64,000 bases of DNA from Aquilaria yunnanensis (Eukaryota; Streptophyta; Magnoliopsida; Malvales; Thymelaeaceae): NCBI GenBank assembly GCA_039654915.1, contig CM077594.1, positions 106,654,893-106,718,892 on the forward strand, read 5' to 3'. Below, piece after piece: positions 60,845 to 64,000 of this stretch. Under the pieces are notes generated by a model, which had not been told where the DNA came from, did not search any database, and saw only the letters and a program-made list of their open reading frames with translations. Within the stretch, counting starts at the first letter, position 1, and every line of letters starts with the position of its first letter. Made by a program: the position numbers and the translations under genes.

Positions 60845-61262
60845 ATGATTAATTGTGATCAAAACATAATTCTATAAAACATAACACTACATGTGCTTTG
60901 AAATGATAAATATTTTTTGTCATAAAAAAATAATTCACTAAAAAGTTTCATCTCTTATTAATTTAATTTTTAATTTTTAATATCGATAAGAAATTTATTT
61001 AGTAAAATTCACTCAAAAGCTTTAGAGTTTAATAAAGTAATTTGATCCATCGACCATAATTGTTAAAATTGAAAATGAATATGAAACATAACATTATACA
61101 TGTTTGGAAATGATGGATAAAATTTTTCATTAAAAATTAATTCACTAAAAATTTTTATCTCCTATTAACTAAAATTTCAATTTTTAATATTCTTTATAAA
61201 TTTATTTAGAAAAATTCATCTTCAATTTATTTATCTTTTTTTAACCTTTATTAAGTCAATTA
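60845..61262. repeat. Diverged tandem duplication, about 205-bp unit
   Basis: Landmarks repeat with the same spacing. 'aaaacataacactacatgtg' (about 60875) matches 'gaaacataacattatacatg' (about 61081). 'attcactaaaaagtttcatc' (about 60933) matches 'attcactaaaaatttttatc' (about 61140). The trailing 'taatatcgataagaaattta' matches 'taatattctttataaattta'. Two units are visible; non-coding. Confidence 0.6.
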
Positions 61263-63040
61263 TTAAAACGTTAATGTCAAAAGTTATTTCTTCAAGCTAA
61301 AGCAATAAATCATGATTACCAAGATTTTGCTTTAGAAGACAATAAATAAAAAAATAACAAAAAAATTAAATATAAAAAGAACAAATTATGCTCACCAATG
61401 TCTTTCCTTAGAAAATAATACATAAAACAACAAAAAAAAACTTGGGATGAAGAGAGCAAATAGAAGAGGTAGATTAATAGTTATAAAATTTGGGGACCAA
61501 AATATAACACTGATGTAAATTTGAGCCTAAAATGGAAGCATTAGAAAGTTAGGGACTGAAACCGTGTTTTCACCGAAACCACACATGAAACAGATTGAAA
61601 GCGTAAAATTGCAACACAGATCCTCAAGAAATTCAGCACCTTGCAAAAAGAGGATCAAACTCTAAAAAAAGCAAATCGTATCCGGAAAAAAAAAATGACA
61701 AACGCAAAAAAAAAGAAAAGCCTGATAAGGGGCAAAACGGTAAATGCACTGTTTTTTACTGTTCATTTGAACAGTAGCCGAACACGGCTTTTAGTATATA
61801 GTATAATGCACGTGTGAAAAACAAATAAATATATCCACAATTTTTTTTGTTTGAAAACAACATGTAAATCATTCAATCCAAATATTGGCTCTGTTTTAAA
61901 ACAATTTTTATAATTACTATTAGGGTTTTAGATAATTTATTAATAATAGAGATCAAACCATTGAAGATAAAAATTAAAAATTACCATTGTCATCAAATAG
62001 ATTTTTCAAAATTTTAACGTTAATTCCTAATGCTAATACCAAAAGGATGTCGTCGATCATTAGTAAACCATGCGGTAAAAGTTGTGTGTTAATCAAGGCC
62101 AATTCCACATAAGATGGTAACAAGTTGTGTACCCTCACAGTGAACCTTATAATTTGTTTAAACTTTGTCATGCGATGTAAATAATCATCAATGTAGGTCA
62201 AGGGCTTAGATTTTTTTTGTTTTTTTGTTTTTTAGATTCATAAGCACGTGGAGCTAATTTACTGTATCTTTAAGTCAATATTTCAAAAGAATGTGTTGTT
62301 TGTGAGTTTAGGTTGAGAGTTGAGACCCTTTGAGTAAGACTTGTTTTAGTTTATTAACACAGAGCGTCTTGTGGATAAGTTCATGGAACGAGCTAATCAG
62401 GTGAAACCGAAAAAAAAAAATCTTGAAAATGGGCATTACATGACCCTCAACTTCTGAATGTCATAACTTTTGTTGTAGTTATCATAATGACTTTTATTAT
62501 ATGTCATTTATAAAAGAATTTTTTGCTCTACAAGCATTACAAGAGCTTTTGCCCTTCATGACTACATTTTGCTGGTAAATGATCTATTATTTTGAGAAGT
62601 ATTCGGGCATCTAAAGTTTGCATCATTTTTTACTTCTAGTTATTTTGGGTTTTCTTTATTTATTTTAGACTGGAGTTTCTTTGTAGGCTTATAAATATGT
62701 CATCTTACATTATTATTGGTCATTCTGTTAATAATATTGAGCATTCTAGTTTGTTTTAGCCTTTTTTATGAGTGAATTCTCATTGTTTTCATGATTAAGT
62801 GTGTTGTTTAATCAATTTTCGGTTCTTGCTACATCAATGATTGACAACTATTTTGCAACAATCTATTAATATTGACATGGTGCATTTCAACTCTTCAAGT
62901 ATTGTGCAAAAGGTTTTTACTTCGTGGTAAAGTTGCCAAAGGGACTTGTGGTTCTCCTTTCTAATTATTGGGTGGATACTATGAAGCAAGTTGGCCGATT
63001 TCTTTGCATTAGAGAATGTCCGATGACTCCTACTCAGGTG
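61263..63040. other. AT-rich intergenic DNA
   Basis: No gene seen. Two short related phrases, 'accaatattttagtttagaa' (near 60313) and 'accaagattttgctttagaa' (near 61319), hint at further old duplication. The 75- and 82-codon minus frames (61974-62201, 62834-63082) lack signatures. Confidence 0.45.
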
Positions 63041-63300
63041 GAAGAAGCTGGCTATAAGAAGCTTGAAGATTAATGTGGCCATGCTTTGTTTGTGTTGCCA
63101 ATATCAGCTTAAGTTGGTATTATGGTACATAATAGTTGTGGTCAAGTTCTGTTTATGGCTTCAATTTGTTGATGCGATGGTTCATGAGGAAGCCTTGGTT
63201 GTTTGGCAAGCTTTGTGAGAAGTTTTAGCTCATGGTTGGCGTGATATTCTAATTGAATTAGATTCTTTTCATTTGATCAACTTGCTTCATTTTCTGGGGT
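63041..63300 (+). pseudogene. Degraded RVT_3-type RNase H domain
   Basis: Translation of successive frames gives ...RSLKINVA (63060s), GIMVHNSCGQVLFMASIC, then after a frameshift VHEEALVVWQAL, a stop, EVLAHGWRDILIELDSF and HLINLLH. These match, in order, the 'lKiNvDga', 'GgviRds.G', 'aEa.a...aL' and 'ElDs..vv..l' signatures of the RNase H domain found in plant LINE-derived and RNase H-like proteins. At least one stop and one frameshift are present. No reverse transcriptase is visible nearby, so this is a relic. Confidence 0.65.
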
Positions 63301-64000
63301 TAATGATTTATTATGATCTTTTCATGTTATTTTAGAAGATGTTTATTATTTTGCTTTTATTTTACTGTCATTCTTTTATTCATCTTCATCATAAATATAA
63401 TCTTGTATTAGCACAAGCATCTAAGGTATTAAGTAAATATGTTATTTCGTATTTGAAACATTGCCATGTTTTTGTTTCTAATGTTTTAGCATTATACTCT
63501 AATTAATGATAATTTTTATATTTGAAAAAAAATCATACATACATTAGAATAAAAGATTATGGGTCTATTTTTTTTAAGGGAAATCTTAGTTTTAAAAATT
63601 ATTTATTTCAAATTTTAGAGGTTAAGATAAATGACAAGTCAAATCACTCCCATCTATGTCAATTATTACGATTATGAATGTAGGCTGGGAGTTGTGTGGT
63701 ATTTACAAGAGTTACGACAACTTTTTCCTACAGAAATGATTAAATTTTTTTTTTCCAAAATCACTTTATAAAATTAAAAATTAATTTTTGTTGTATAGTC
63801 ATATCTGCAAAATTGTTATAAAATGAGGATGATTTAATCATGTACCTAATGGAGTGTTAAGTGCATAATGCAACAGTCAAAGTTGTTGACTTTTTGACAA
63901 CTTTGACCGCTAATTACTTGCATATCTTCCCGTTTATCTTAGTTTTTCTTGCTTTCATTATCTCTCTACAGGTGGGATGGTGCTGGGGACATGGCGGATT
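63301..64000. other. AT-rich DNA to window end
   Basis: No supportable gene. The last bases ('ctctctacaggtgggatggt') contain an AG that could be a splice acceptor of something continuing beyond 64000, but too little is visible. Confidence 0.4.

Overview
The window is plant nuclear DNA, almost certainly from a flowering plant and probably a eudicot. It is AT-rich, its genes are interrupted by GT-AG introns, and it carries plant-type transposons (Ty1/copia, hAT, CACTA, Mutator-like, Stowaway-like) and plant gene families (an R2R3-MYB of the MYB98/MYB115/MYB118 type, a WW-domain DEAD-box helicase of the RH14/RH40/RH46 type, a PPR fragment). I cannot name the species. Everything here was read by eye. 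Transposon classes rest on terminal sequences and target-site duplications (TSDs), not on database hits.

Layout. 1-7.5 kb: a decayed gypsy-like LTR, low-complexity AT-rich DNA, a stray fragment of a gene that recurs downstream, a decayed TIR element and a LINE RNase H remnant. 7.5-13.8 kb: a hAT-type element (8-bp TSD) holding a solo LTR (5-bp TSD), a block of degenerate telomere-like repeat and a CACTA element (3-bp TSD), which itself holds a long-TIR Mutator-like element. 14.2-25.3 kb: the first exons of an unrecognised plant gene, whose exon 1 is split by a second hAT element of the same family. That element was then split by a complete, very young 8.8-kb Ty1/copia retrotransposon with an intact 1346-codon gag-pol and 1600-bp LTRs that differ at only two positions I could find. 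25.3-34 kb: tandemly rearranged pieces of the same gene, mixed with a third hAT element built of 455-bp internal repeats, a fourth hAT element and a second solo-LTR-like copy. 34-41.2 kb: no supportable gene. 41.2-43.7 kb: a second copy of the Mutator-like element with different cargo and a nested hAT. 44.06-46.92 kb (minus): a complete three-exon R2R3-MYB gene with a hAT MITE in its second intron. 48.5-50.2 kb: two abutting TIR elements. 50.8-51.25 kb (minus): a PPR pseudogene. 53.4-57.9 kb (minus): a complete eight-exon DEAD-box RNA helicase gene. 58.6-64 kb: AT-rich DNA with a short tandem duplication and a second RNase H remnant.

The host genes with intact reading frames are the MYB transcription factor and the RNA helicase; both are on the minus strand and nothing suggests they work together. 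The retrotransposon also has an intact frame. The rest is a record of nested transposition. I found no convincing new molecular system. The strongest leads are the four-deep transposon nests that can be ordered in time by intact TSDs, the young and possibly active copia element with structured repeats in its LTR and 3' spacer, the gene/hAT tandem amplification at 25-31 kb, and several TIR elements with unrelated GC-rich interiors that may be captured gene pieces.
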